From NCBI RefSeq assembly GCF_014356525.2, contig NC_052517.1:3416742-3480741 (forward strand): a stretch of 64,000 nucleotides of DNA, in the 5' to 3' direction. The DNA comes from Nilaparvata lugens (taxonomy: Eukaryota; Arthropoda; Insecta; Hemiptera; Delphacidae). Made by a program: the position numbers and the translations under genes. Shown here one piece after another: positions 24,201-35,089 of this stretch (position 1 is the stretch's first letter; each line of letters starts with the position of its first letter). The notes below the pieces were generated by a model. That model was given only the letters and a program-made list of their open reading frames with translations. It did not search any database and was not told the origin of the DNA.

Positions 24201-27200
24201 TATATACGTCGACGTGCAATTTAAAAAGGAACATACCTGTCAAATTTTATGTAAATCTATTGCTGCGTTTCGCCGTAAAAGCGCAACATATAAACATTTA
24301 AACATTAAGAGAAATGCCAAACCGTTGACTTGAATCGTAGACCTCACTTCGCTCGGTCAATTATTGACCGCGCTACTATTCAAAAATTATTTGTCAGCCC
24401 GGGAATCGAACCAAGTACCTCCAAATTGAATGCTGTAATTCACCCCGAAGACTTCTGCTACTGCAAATATTGACAACAGGGTAAACAGTTAGATAGAAAT
24501 TCGATGAGCGTTAATGCATAGAGATTGTCAGTTTGGTGTAAGGGTAAGCATTCCTGACCGGCAATTAGAAGGTACTGGGTTCGATTCCCGGGCTGACAAA
24601 TAATTTTTGAATAGTAGCGCTCATCGAATTTCCATCTAGCTGTTTACCCTGTTGTCAATATTTGCAGTAGCAGAAGTCTTCGGGGTGAATTACAGCATTT
24701 AATTGGGATTTTCGTTTGATAATAAAAATTTTTGAAAAAAAAACAATTTTTCACACAGATACCTTGTAAAGTGACCATTTCTGCATTGATTGCAGGCCGC
24801 AAAGAATCACTTTTCCGCACTAGTGCGCAAAGTGAGTACTTTGCATACTCCAGATTTGCAGCATGACAATGCAAAATAGTAGGTTATATGGAGGAGCACC
24901 AGTGCAGCAAAAACAAAATTAAGTTGGTAATACTCATAGTGAGGCCCACATTATAATGGCAGTGGAGAACAGCGTTGTCTTGCCATTATGTGCCTTGATT
25001 ATAGTCATTTCAATGCTTACATAACATAAACCCCCTTCAAGCAGTCACATAAATTTTCAATTGAATTACTAATCATTATAATTCAATTATTATTATTCAA
25101 TTTTAAATAAATTAAGGTTTTTATTAATAATAAAATTACACAGAAAAACATTTGATGGATTTCAGGGAATTTTACCCATAATTACCCACTTTTCATATTC
25201 AATGGTAACTGTAGGAAAATTTAATGTGAAATACGTGCGCAAAGTTCGTTTGCTGCACTCAAGAGACCATCATTCCGCACTCGCCTACGGCTCGTGCAGC
25301 AAACTGTCACTTTGCGCACTAGTTGCACAAATAATTATTTCGTTGTTTTCAGATATGTGGGCTCTATATAACAGCATTATCAGGATACCTGTATCATTCC
25401 ATGACCACTTTGCGAATATCGGGGAGTAGCTTTGAGTTTCCTCTGCCGATTGCCACATTTGTTTTCGGCAGTTTGATTATTATTCTGGCTGTTTTCGGGT
25501 TTGCTTGCACGGGTAGAGCCCATTGTTTAGTTTTGGTAAGTATAATTATCATAGAGAAAAGGTAGGTAGCATAAGAATATGATATCCCATGGTTTGTAGG
25601 GTTAATTTAAAGCTTGGAAGTCTTGTATCAAATTATGGTGTTGTGTATCAAGTTGTGATGATACTGTATCATATTCTGTCAATACTGTATCATTTATGGT
25701 GATACCATATAGGCCTAGAGAAGATAGAATAAAAATATATCCCATGGTTTGTAGAATTCATTCAAAATTAGTAAGTTTTGTATCAAATTATGGTGTTGTG
25801 TATCAAGTTGAGATTATACTGTAAAATATTGTGTTGATACTGTATCATTTACGATGATACTGTATCATTTATGGTGATACTGTATCATTTATGGTGATAG
25901 CATAGAGAAGAGATAGCATAAGAAGATATCCCATGGTTTGTAGAATTCATTCACTTCGGAAGCTTTGTATCAAATTATGTTGTTGTGTATTAAGTTAACA
26001 TGATACTGTATCATATTCTGTTGATACTGTATCATGTGTGGTTATACTGTATCATAGTGTGTCAATACTGTATCATTTATGGTGAAACCATATAGAGAAG
26101 ATTGAATAAAAAGATATCCCAAGGTTTGTAGAAATCATTCAAAGTTTGCAAGTTTTGTATCATATTATGGTGTTGTGTATCAAGTTGAGATGATACTCCA
26201 TGATATTGTGATGTACTGTATCATTTATGATGATACCATGTAGTATAAGAAGATATCCCATGGTTTGTAAAATTCATTCAAAGTTATTAAGTTCTGTATC
26301 AAACTATGGTGTTGTGTATCAAGTTTATATGATACTGTATCATAATATTATGTTGATACTGTATCATTTATGGTGATACCATAGAGAGAAAATTGTATAT
26401 GAAGATCTCCCATGGTTTGTATATTTCATTCACAGTTGAAAAGTGTTGTATCAAATCATGGTGTTGTGTATCTATAGGTTGACATGATACTGTATCATAT
26501 TTTGTTGATATTGTATCATGTGTGATGATACTGTATAATATTTATGGAGATTTGGAAGAGAAAATATGACTAGGATTGTCTAAAGGTGCGTACAGATATA
26601 CGCGCTGCGTACATCAGCAATAATTCACTTTTAGTCAGCTTACTATATTATCATCTGTATTTTTACAGAAACGGTAAGATACAGTTATAAAAAGCTTAGC
26701 ATCAGCTGATTGAAAGTGAATTGCTCATGTTCGCGGCGCGTATAACTGTACGCACCTTTAGACAATCCTAGTCATATTTTTTCTTTCAAATCTCCATACA
26801 TATTATACAGTATCATCACACATGATACAATATCAACAAAATATGATACAGTATCATGTCAACTTGATACACAACACCATAATTTGATACAACACTTTTC
26901 AACTGTGAATGAAATATACAAATCATGGGAGATCTTCATATACAATTTTCTCTCTATGGTATCACCATAAATGGTACAGTATCAACATAATATTATGATA
27001 CAGTATCATATAAACTTGGTACAGAACACCATTGTTTGATACAGAACTTACTAACTTTGAATGAATTTTACAAACCATGGAATCTCTTCTTATACTACAT
27101 GGTATCATCATAAATGATACAGTACATCACAATATCATGGAGTATCATCTCAACTTGATACACAACACCATAATTTGATACAAAACTTGCAAACTTTGAA

Positions 27201-30200
27201 TGAATTCTACAAACCATGGGATATCTTCTTATTCTATCTTCTCTATATGGTATCACCACACATGATACAGGATCAACACAATATGATACAGTATCATCTC
27301 AACTTGATACACAACACCATAATTTGATACAAAACTTGCAAACTTTGAATGAATTCTACAAACCATGGGATATCTTCTTATGCTATCTTCTCTATATGGT
27401 ATCACCACACATGATACAGGATCAACACAATATGATACAGTATCATCTCAACTTGATATACAACACCATAATTTGATACAAAACTTGCAAACTTTGAATG
27501 AATTCTACAAACCATGGGATATCTTCTTATCGTATATCTGTACGCACCTTTACAATTCCATTTACTCATTTAATCAAATTATCAGTATCATTTACAACAT
27601 AAATAAATAATAATTATGCTGTAAATCTGTAATTTTGTTTCATTTTTCAGTACTCCTCATGTTTGATCATAATTATGCTGCTGGAAATCTTATTGGCGCT
27701 ACATATTTATGTGAATTATGCGGAGGATAACATGAGCATAAAATACCAGGATATTTTCAAAAAAGTTTTCAAAGACTCCATCGACAAATACTCAGACGAT
27801 GAAGAATCTTGGAAATTTGTGGATATGGTACAAAGAGATGTGAGTATTAAGGTGCGTACAGATATACGCGCCGCGAACATGAGCAATTCACTTTCAATCA
27901 GCTGATGCCAAGCTTTTTATAACTGTATCTTACCGTTTCTGTAAAAATACAGATGATATAGTCAGCTGACTAAAAGTGAATTGCTCATGTTCGCGGCGCG
28001 TATATCTGTACGCACCTTTAGACAATCCTAGTCATATTTTCTCTTCCAAATCTCCATAAATATTATACAGTATCACAACACATGATACAATATCAACAAA
28101 ATATGATACAGTATCATGTCAACTTGATACACAACACCATAATTTGATACAACACTTTTCAACTGTGAATGAAATATATAAACCATGGGATATCTTCATA
28201 TACAATCTTCTCTCTATGGTATCACCATAAATGATACAGTATCAACACAACATGATACAGTATCATCTCAACTTGATACACAACATCATAATTTGATACA
28301 AAACTTCCAAGTTTTGGATGAATTCAAAAATAAGTTTCTGTAAAAATACAGATATAGTCAGCTGATTAAAAGTGAATTGCTCATGTTCGTGGCGCGTATA
28401 TCTGTACGCACCTTAACGGTGGTTCGGAACCCACCTAAGATAATTTATAAGTACTGTTTATAGTATTTTTGTAAGAAATTTAATGACAGACATGAACACA
28501 TTTTACTACTTTAGTGAGGTCCACGTTATAATGGCAGTGTTTGATTAGCAATGGTATTGCTATCCTTGTCTATCATTCAACAAAGCGGATAGCGCTATCT
28601 CTTTCCCACTTTGCTCTGTTGCCAGATCGTCTTTTAACAATGTAGAATTAATCATAAATTAATAAAATATCTCATCTTAATTATGAAAAATCATTATGAA
28701 ATTATTGAAAAATATAATATCTTGCTTAATAAAATATAATTGATTATTTTAAACTAGTAGTTCTGTGAACAGTAGACCTCACGCAGTATTCTCATCCACA
28801 AGTACCTGATTGAAACTATAGACCTTATGGAAATACAGCAATAGACTGGCTTCTCCACACATCTGTGTAATCACTTGTCAGCTGATTTATGATGAATACT
28901 TCTATAGCCTAGTTTGATTTTTACTCTAATATTGGCGTATGAAGGAGGCTCCTTTCCTTTTTATATTATCCTTCAAATGCAAAATTTCCAAAAACCATGT
29001 AACTATATACGTTGACGCGCAATTAAAAAAGGAACATACCTGTCAAATTTCACGAAGATCTATTACCGCGTTTCTCCGTAAATGCGCAACATATAAGCAT
29101 ATAAACATCCAAACATTTGAACATTTAGAGAAATGCCAAACCGTCGATATGATCTTAGACCTCACTTCGCTCGGTCAACGAGAATGAACAGTTAATATCA
29201 CATCAAATCAAATCAAATCGTTTATTGCACAAAAATATATACAGAATACAACTGAAAGGAAATTGAAAACTTTGTGCTACACGTCGGCAAAAGAAAACTT
29301 GTACGCCGACGTGGAGTCTTAATATAACTTATTCACTTATACATTAATATTAATATATAAAATGATCCTACAATGTTATAATATAGGCTAACAGTAATTA
29401 ACATTCAACCAACTAAATATTCCATTCTAAGAAATAACAATAAATTAAAGATATACATAAAGCTGAATTTAAGATTCATACAACATCAATCAATATTAAA
29501 CCAAATCATTAATTGAATAAAAATAATTTTCTTTCACCCAGGTATGGAAATCTTTTATTTTAGGCTTCTTTATCAATAAACCTGTATCAGCTACCGTCTA
29601 TAGAAGGCATTGACAAGACAGAGGTTCGGCAACGTTGTTCTCCTATCTTTCTCCACTACCATTATAACGTGGACCTCATTATTGGTGTAAATATTGGGGG
29701 AATTTGCTTTCAATAGCTTTCAATACACAGTACGTTCCCCGCAATCGTAGCTAGGGTGGCCGAAATGCTTCCAGTCTTTCATGATTGATCGACAGTCGAG
29801 CACTTCGAAAACGTTCAAACGAGCGCAGTTCAGTCAGTTCGACACCACCTGTTCGAAAAATGAATGGAATATAATTGATAATTTTTTAAACAAGAATGAA
29901 CAGTTAATATTACATCAGATATACCGGTATCAGCTATCCTCTATAGAAGGTAGTGGCAAGGCAGAAAATCGTCAACTTTATTCTCCTTATTTTCTCCACT
30001 GCCATTATAACGTGCACCTCACTATAAATTTATAGTATTTTTGTAACATTTTTAATGTCAGACATTAACACAATTTATCATTAAATTTCAGTATGGATGT
30101 TGCGGTGTAAATTCTTCCGCAGATTGGTACAAAACCCCTCTAAGGATGGTACCAGCATCATGCTGTGAATATGACTGTACTTTCACTGATGATAATGTAT

Positions 30201-32083
30201 TTTCCAAGGTAAATTTCAACAAAATTCTCATTTTTTACATTAATTTTTCCTGGAGGTGATGTTTATATAAATGATACAGTCACTTATACCAAAGAGAAAC
30301 GATAGCATAAGTAGATATCCCATAGTATAGGGTGTTTATGTCGCAACTTTTACTGTTATCTCAAGCCGATTACTGTCGACTATTGTCAATTTTTACTGTT
30401 TTGTTGGGGTGAGAGTGTACGAACGGCACAATATGAGAGATTACCAGCGTCACACAGCTTCAAGGGAAAGAACTACGTGGACTATCGGCTTGAGATAACA
30501 GTAAAAGTTGCGACATAAACGCCCTATACCATGGGATATCTACTTAAACTATTGTTTCTTGTTTCTCTATGCTTATACCCGGTTAAACGTTTGTTTAATG
30601 GAGTTAACCGCCGTTAAATTGAGACATCACACTCATTTCTGCTGAGGGTGATGCTCATATAAGCTTCAGAAACTTAAACCCGCTTACAAGTACGTTTATC
30701 GGAGTTAACCGCCGTTAAAATGGGACATCTAACACTTATTTCTGCTGAGGGTGATACCATAGAGAAACAATAACTTGAGCCCAAGCTATTGTTTCTCAAT
30801 GGTGATACCTTATAAGCTTCACTCACTTAAACCTAGTTACCAGTTAGTTTATCGGAGTTAACCGCCGTTAAATTAGGAAATCTCACTCTTATTTCTGCTG
30901 AGGGTGATGTTCATACAATCTTCAGCTACTTGAACCCAGTTACACGTTCGTTTATCGTAGTTAACCGCCGTTAAATTGAGACATCTCACACTTATTTTTG
31001 TTTTGGGTGATGCTCATATAAGATTCAGTCACTTAAACCCGGTTACAGGCTCGTTTTTTGAGTTAACCGCCGTTTTATTGAGACATTCACACTTATTTCT
31101 GCTGAGAGTAATGCTCATATAAGATTCAGTCACTTAAACCCGGTTATCTAAGTTAACCGCCGTTAAATTGGGATATCTCACACTTATTTCAGCTGACCGT
31201 AATGCTCATATAAGCTTCAGTCACTTAACCACGGTTACAAGTTCGTTTATCGGAGTTAACCGCCGTTAAATAAAGGGATATCTAACACTTATTTCTGCTG
31301 AGGTGATGCTGATATAAGCTTCACTCACTTGAATCCGGTTACAAGTTCGTTTATCGGAGTTAACCGCCGTTAAATTGAGACATCTCTCACTTATTTCAGC
31401 TGAGGGTGATTCTCATATAAGCTTCAGACACTTAAAACCGGTTACAAGTTCGTTTATCTGAGTTAACCGCCGTTAAAATGGGACATCTCACACTCATTTC
31501 TGCTGCGGGTGATGCTCATATAAGCTTCACTCACTTATACCTGGTTACAAGTTCGTTTATCTGAGTTAACAGCTGTTAAATTGGGACATCTCACACTTAT
31601 TTCTGCTGTGGGTGATGCTCATATAAGCTTCAGACACTTAAACCCGGTTACAAGTTCGTTTATCTGAGTTAACAGCCGTTAAATTGGGACATCTCACACT
31701 TATTTCTGCTGTGGGTGATGCTCATATAAGCTTCACTCACTTATACCTGGTTACAAGTTCGTTTATCTGAGTTAACAGCCGTTAAATTGGGACATCTCAC
31801 ACTTATTTCTGCTGTGGGTGATGCTCATAATATTATAAGCTTCAGACACTTCAGTTAAATGTCCCAATCAATCAATCGAAACTAGTAAAAATGTTTTAGA
31901 ATAATGGTTTCTTTCTCAGAAATTTTAAAATGTTGTTTTATTTTTCAATAGGGTTGCCCTGAAAAATTGGAAACGACCATCAAGGATACAGAGAAGAAAT
32001 GCTATGCTCTAACATCCATGGCTATGCCATTGGCTATTCTATACACAGCTCTGGCAATACCAATAAATGGATATTTATTTTGA
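21165..32083 (+). CDS. Tetraspanin, complete six-exon gene
   Basis: Joining 21165-21285, 23325-23449, 25353-25535, 27651-27839, 30092-30208 and 31952-32083 gives a 288-codon frame, with every junction GT-AG and in phase. Tetraspanins are four-pass membrane proteins that organise partner receptors and adhesion proteins in plasma-membrane or endosomal microdomains. Seen: TM1 about residues 64-91, a small loop 92-112, TM2 113-133, TM3 about 140-163, a large loop 164-263 and TM4 about 264-288. The large loop carries the family CCG motif at 209-211, further Cys at 230, 231, 235, 247 and 262, and an NSS sequon at 213. Odd: the N-terminal tail is about 63 residues, against roughly 10-20 usually, with a Cys cluster CLGCFKCC at 11-18 suited to palmitoylation. 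The protein ends at the end of TM4 with almost no C-terminal tail. The five introns (1.7-2.3 kb) are mostly transposon. The family call is secure; the subfamily and ligand are unknown. Confidence 0.93.
21558..22353. mobile_element. MITE family B interrupted by a foldback element, in tetraspanin intron 1
   Basis: The B termini TATAGTGAGGTCCACG and CGTGGACCTCACTATA are intact. The B body is split at AATAATCAAT by a roughly 420-bp insert (about 21707-22130) that is itself an inverted repeat. Confidence 0.78.
21707..22130. mobile_element. Foldback element nested in MITE B
   Basis: The arms include TTAATTACGGCAC-like ends, TCGATATCTTCAAAA and GAAATTAGTCTAGCG together with their complements, around an AT-rich centre. 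No coding. Confidence 0.6.
22673..22955 (+). mobile_element. Family E retroelement tail in tetraspanin intron 1
   Basis: GGTAGAGAGTTAGTGGGAAG ... AAAGTACTCAATCAATCAATC, sense on +, between CT/GA-rich tracts. Confidence 0.68.
23325..23449 (+). CDS. Tetraspanin exon 2 (TM1, first half)
   Basis: The acceptor is CTCATAG and the donor CTT|GTAAGT. It encodes a basic stretch (MKPKRTP) followed by the first hydrophobic segment VCAMYCCHIIFAILNIFML, with Cys pairs at the membrane face. Confidence 0.92.
23677..24361 (-). mobile_element. MITE family C, diverged/composite copy in tetraspanin intron 2
   Basis: It begins ACTAGTAGTTCTGTGAACAG and ends ACCTCACTTCGCTCGGTCAA. The middle (about 23720-24060) differs from other copies and includes GCATGCAAT-rich sequence. 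A similar start occurs at 46438. Confidence 0.65.
24362..24735. mobile_element. tRNA-derived SINE foldback in tetraspanin intron 2
   Basis: The + strand at 24527-24598 is tRNA-like: TTTGGTGTAAGGGTAAGC (A-box-like) and GGGTTCGATTCCCGGGC (B box), followed by a body CATCGAATTTCCATCTAGCT ... TTCGGGGTGAATTACAGCAT. The body is also present inverted on the left (24425-24515), so the tRNA-like part sits in the loop. Confidence 0.75.
24770..25339 (+). repeat. Dispersed repeat family M in tetraspanin intron 2
   Basis: The same blocks as at 16.9-17.4 kb, interrupted by a MITE B fragment. The shared sequence ends TTGCACAAATAATTATT, about 13 bp before the exon 3 acceptor. Confidence 0.62.
24934..24990 (+). 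mobile_element. MITE family B, left-end fragment
   Basis: CATAGTGAGGCCCACATTAT followed by AATGGCAGTGGAGAACAGCG, then it breaks off. It interrupts a roughly 500-bp dispersed repeat in tetraspanin intron 2. Confidence 0.6.
25353..25535 (+). CDS. Tetraspanin exon 3 (end of TM1, small loop, TM2)
   Basis: The acceptor is GTTTTCAG and the donor TTG|GTAAGT. It encodes ICGLYITALSGYLYH, a short polar loop, and LPIATFVFGSLIIILAVFGF followed by ACTGRAHC, the place where tetraspanins carry their TM2/inner-loop Gly-Cys residues. A dispersed repeat ends about 13 bp before the acceptor. Confidence 0.94.
25555..27545. repeat. About 2-kb satellite palindrome filling tetraspanin intron 3
   Basis: The left arm (about six monomers, minus orientation) and right arm (about five, plus orientation) of the GATACAGTATC satellite are collinear mirror images around the MITE A at 26582-26759. 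Variant monomers match in order, e.g. GATCTCCCATGG at 26406 with CCATGGGAGATC-like sequence at 26925. Confidence 0.85.
26582..26759. mobile_element. MITE family A at the centre of the intron 3 palindrome
   Basis: It has the same GGTGCGTACAG termini and CGCGGCGCG arms as the copy at 6.8 kb, and is itself a hairpin. Its flanks (GACTAGGATTGTCT / AGACAATCCTAGTC) continue the symmetry outwards. Confidence 0.8.
27651..27839 (+). CDS. Tetraspanin exon 4 (TM3, start of large loop)
   Basis: The acceptor is TTTTTCAG and the donor GAT|GTGAGT. It encodes CLIIIMLLEILLALHIYV and the acidic/basic helical start of the large extracellular loop. It ends FVDMVQRD, just before the CCG exon, which is the usual tetraspanin layout. 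A MITE starts about 8 bp inside the following intron. Confidence 0.94.
27847..28416. mobile_element. MITE family A composite carrying satellite DNA, flanked by TTAA
   Basis: The outer ends are TTAA|GGTGCGTACAG and CTGTACGCACC|TTAA, so a TTAA target duplication (as in piggyBac-type elements) is plausible. Inside are a complete A hairpin (to about 28018), about 250 bp of GATACAGTATC satellite, and a second right end. It begins 8 bp after the exon 4 splice donor. Confidence 0.7.
28753..29178 (-). mobile_element. MITE family C, complete copy nested in B
   Basis: It starts ACTAGTAGTTCTGTGAACAG and ends ACCTCACTTCGCTCGGTCA, with the common body (CCACAAGTACCTGATTGAAA; AAGGAGGCTCCTTT). Confidence 0.78.
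29196..29565 (-). mobile_element. Non-LTR retroelement 3' tail with (AAATC)n
   Basis: A CATCAAATCAAATCAAATCG tract followed by TTTATTGCACAAAAATAT, and on the minus strand the reverse with AATAAACG. It is inserted into MITE B between ...GTTAATATCACATCA and ATCAATAAACCTG. Typical of a 5'-truncated LINE. Confidence 0.6.
29868..30026. mobile_element. MITE family B, right-half fragment
   Basis: It contains AAGAATGAACAGTTAATATT and ends ATAACGTGCACCTCACTATA. The left half is missing. It ends about 65 bp before tetraspanin exon 5. Confidence 0.65.
30092..30208 (+). CDS. Tetraspanin exon 5 (CCG motif)
   Basis: The acceptor is AATTTCAG and the donor AAG|GTAAAT. It encodes YGCCGVNSSADWY followed by PASCCEYDC. 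The CCG followed by a DW is the diagnostic signature of the large loop. Confidence 0.95.
30286..30576. mobile_element. MITE family D (foldback), in tetraspanin intron 5
   Basis: The arms AGTAGATATCCCATAGTATA ... and GTTATCTCAAGCCGAT are repeated inverted. The ends AAAGAGAAACGATAGC / TTTCTCTATGCTTAT are somewhat worn. Confidence 0.7.
30590..31855 (+). repeat. About 103-bp minisatellite in tetraspanin intron 5
   Basis: About twelve units of CACTTAAACCCGGTTACAAG + TTCGTTTATCGGAGTTAACC + GCCGTTAAATTGGGACATCT + CACACTTATTTCTGCTGAGG + GTGATGCTCATATAAGCTTC. The units to the right are more alike (GAGTTAACAGCCGTTAAATT) than those to the left. Confidence 0.88.
31952..32083 (+). CDS. Tetraspanin exon 6 (TM4, stop)
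   Basis: The acceptor is TTCAATAG. It encodes GCPEKLETT, a Cys at KKCYAL, and the hydrophobic TM4 ending PINGYLF then TGA at 32081-32083. There is essentially no cytoplasmic C-terminus. Confidence 0.93.
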   Translation, partial: GCPEKLETTIKDTEKKCYALTSMAMPLAILYTALAIPINGYLF

Positions 32084-32307
32084 AATTCATCATTATTCAT
32101 ATATTTTCTACGTTTTTATTCAAATAATATCTGGCAGACTCCACATACTGTTCTCGGTGAGATAGAGTGTGTTCTGAACAAAGCTCAGGCTAGAGCTACC
32201 AGAGGACTGTAATTTACTATTTAAATAATCAAATACAAACAAGGGGCAAAATTTAATCTTCAATTTGAGCCAGGTTATTTGTACAGTTAAACTCTGCATT
32301 AATGAAC

Positions 32308-32313
32308 AATAAA
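32308..32313 (+). promoter_or_regulatory. Possible polyadenylation hexamer for the tetraspanin
   Basis: This is the first AATAAA I noticed downstream of the stop, about 225 bp away, in an A-rich setting. Position and hexamer are the only evidence. Confidence 0.25.
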
Positions 32314-32863
32314 AAAAAGCAAAAACTCACCAAATTTATTCCAATCTTGACTACTTGCCCTTCGAAGCCTTTATTGGGTGTTTTGGTCAGGTTCAGGGTG
32401 GGACGAAATCTGGGAATAGACAGGATCTTGCTTACGGGCTGCATTTTCATTGATTCTGCGTTCAACCTGCAGGTTATGCACTGTGTTTCGAACAAAGCTC
32501 GAACTGGATTCTTTATAAATTCAAATCCGATTCAAATTAATTCAATTCAATACTATTTACGCTGTTATATTCATAATTCACACACACGACACTCAAACAA
32601 TTTACAAGAAATTTCCGATCTAAAATTACATGACAGACAAATACAAATTTGGTCTTGCAAAACAACGGGCCGACGAAACAAGACAGACCAGACTTACAAG
32701 AACATCCACAATGCCATGCAGCAGGACGGTCTGCGCCGGCGCAAACACAAGCCTGCTATTGGCAGAACTACAGTCTGGCATTCTGGCGCTACAATTCGAG
32801 TTCTCTGGCCAGACCAGAGTGATTTATCTAAAATTTAATAATAGTGATATTCATCTATATATA

Positions 32864-33494
32864 AAAGGGAAATGGCACTCACTCACTGACTGACTGACTG
32901 ACTGACTCACTCACTCGCAGAACTAAAAATCTACCGGACCAAAAACGTTCAAATTTGGTAGGTATGTTCAGTTGGCCCTTTAGAGGCGCACTAAGAAATC
33001 TTTTGGCAATATTTTAACTCTAAGGGTGGTTTTTAAGGGTTTAAAGTTCGTCTTTTAGCATGTATGTTCTTCTTATTCTCTTAATTATAATTGAAAAATG
33101 TCCATACCATATGTTAATGTAGAACTATAATCTAGAGAGAGTACCTCTTCGAAACAGTTGTTGACTGGTAACTAAATTAATAATTTTGTCAGGTTGGCAT
33201 TAAGTTGAGTTGACTTTGTTAGGTTGGCACCAAGTTGAAGATTGGAATGCATTTATCGCGGAAAAATTGATTGGGCACTACTACTTCAATCCTTGGAATA
33301 TTATATTACTAGCCGTCAGGCTCGCTTCGCTCGCCATATCCGTTTAGCCAGACGTTTAGTCTGGACCCCCGTCTGGATCGTCCTAGTATATGATAAAAAT
33401 GCTAATCTCATTCTTGGACGTTCCAGTCGGGGGTCCAGGGGGCAGAGCCCCCTGGCTAGACGGATATGGCGAGCGAAGCGAGCCTGACGGCTAG
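32864..33494 (+). mobile_element. Non-autonomous Helitron-like element, copy 3
   Basis: Starts A|TCTATATATAAAAGGGAAAT and ends GACGGCTAG|T, collinear with the other two copies. The inner spacer of the 3' inverted repeat is shorter. It lies about 780 bp downstream of the tetraspanin stop. Confidence 0.78.
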
Positions 33495-33497
33495 TCT

Positions 33498-33612
33498 ATA
33501 ATATAATAAAGGAAAGAACTGGCTTATATATGTAGGGATAGGAAATTCACGAATGACGCATCATCACGTCTCAACTACTCAACTCATTGACTTAAAGTTA
33601 GGCAGAAGAATA
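33498..33612 (+). repeat. Dispersed repeat family K
   Basis: GGAAAGAACTGGCTTATATA, then GGGATAGGAAATTCACGAAT + GACGCATCATCACGTCTCAA + CTACTCAACTCATTGACTT. It also occurs at 42888-43090 (-), 54303-54480 (+) and 63640-63950 (-). Confidence 0.65.
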
Positions 33613-33713
33613 TTTCACTAGATTGGCGGACTTAGCTCCAGTTCCAGAGATATGAGCTTTTGAAATGTGTGAAAGGTCAAATACTGATTGACCAATGTGA
33701 GATTTCCATTTTT

Positions 33714-34526
33714 ACTTTCCTTGCCCTATTACCATAGGTAAGGAAAGTATTGTTTTCCCAAAAAAATTAAGGTACCCCAATTTGTATACGTGTCAAGGTC
33801 TCCCAATTTCTATACGTGTCAAAGTCCCCTGAGTCCAAAAAAGTAGTTTTGGGTATTGGTATGTATGTGTGCGTGTATGTGCGTCTGTGTACACGATATC
33901 TCATCTCTCAATTAACGGAATGACTTGAAATTTGGAACTTGAGGTCCTTACAATATAAGGATCCGACACGAACAATTTCGATCAAATTCAATCAAAGATG
34001 GCGGCTAAATGTTGTCAAAAACAGGGTTTTTCGCGATTTTCTCGAAAACGGCTCCAACGATTTTGATCAAATTCATACCTCAATTAGTCATTGATAAGTT
34101 CTATCAACTGCCATAAGTCCCATATCTGTAAAAATTTCAGGATCTAGGCAAAGTTTGATTTTAGATTTCCAATTATCAGGCTTCAGATACAATTTAAACA
34201 AAAAAAAAAAAACGAATGGAAAAGATTGAGCATGAAAATCTCTACAATTAAAGTTCAGTAACATTTTTACCTAAATTTGAAAATAAGCTCGAAATTCGAG
34301 AAAATGTGATTATTTCAATTGCAAACTGTTGACAACTGTTGATTCTATTAAATCATTCACTATGAAGAGATAGCAGAGCTCGTGTGTCTATAGCGTTATT
34401 GTCCTGTCACCAGCTGGCTCAGATCTTTGAATAGTAGTAGACTTGAGATGCGCGGGAACACTAGCGTCAGGTGATCAATTTTCATAACGGCAAGGAAAGT
34501 TGTGTGAGTGCGCCACACCAGATTTT
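33714..34526 (+). mobile_element. Family G copy, intergenic
   Basis: ACTTTCCTTGCCCTATTACC ... GTGCGCCACACCAGATTTTT, collinear with 13750-14570. Confidence 0.72.
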
Positions 34527-35089
34527 TCTGCTAAAAACCCAAAAGTATTGAGGTAATTGAAAAGGATTAAAGTCCAATTCAATAGATATAAACAACATTT
34601 ATATTGAAATAAAATTAGATAAATCTTTTCACAAATTTGAATCAATATGTATTACTTACATAAAACTAAAAAATCTTAATATATACCTTCTAATATTCAT
34701 GATTACATTTACTTTATATACACACACTTATCTATATAGTAATATCGTCAATAAATCAATAATTTATCCTTAGAGAAACATTGAACATTTAAACATTTGT
34801 TTTATCCTTCAAGAATAGTTGAAACAAAACAATGTTGTATCCTTTAAAAAAATAGGAAACAGATCTATGTTTAACCTCAAAAGAATTGAAACAAATAAAC
34901 AATGTTCTACCCTCAAAGATATATTAAAATTTTATCTTGAAAACTAAAATATTTTGCAAATAATAGGTAGGCTATAATAATAGTCTATCAATACTTACAA
35001 CAATGAAATATAATAGTAATTGGATATCTTGACCAGGAGTTTCTTAACTAATAATAAGTTCTGAGTTAATTTTCTTCCTCAAATACAAT

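Larger units (their letters stand above)
28511..29681. mobile_element. MITE family B carrying two nested insertions, in tetraspanin intron 4
   Basis: Ends TTAGTGAGGTCCACG and CGTGGACCTCATTA. Between its halves lie a family C element (28753-29178) and a non-LTR 3' tail (29196-29565). Removing both restores a continuous B sequence. Confidence 0.78.

Noticed and set aside
24527..24600. A functional tRNA gene
   Set aside because: The B-box-like GGTTCGATTCC is present, but I could not form a proper acceptor stem and anticodon arm. The segment recurs as the head of a SINE family at 43.75 and 53.4 kb.
32302..32893. 178-codon + strand frame downstream of the tetraspanin
   Set aside because: No domain, ordinary base composition, no splice or conservation signal; more likely chance plus part of the tetraspanin 3' flank.
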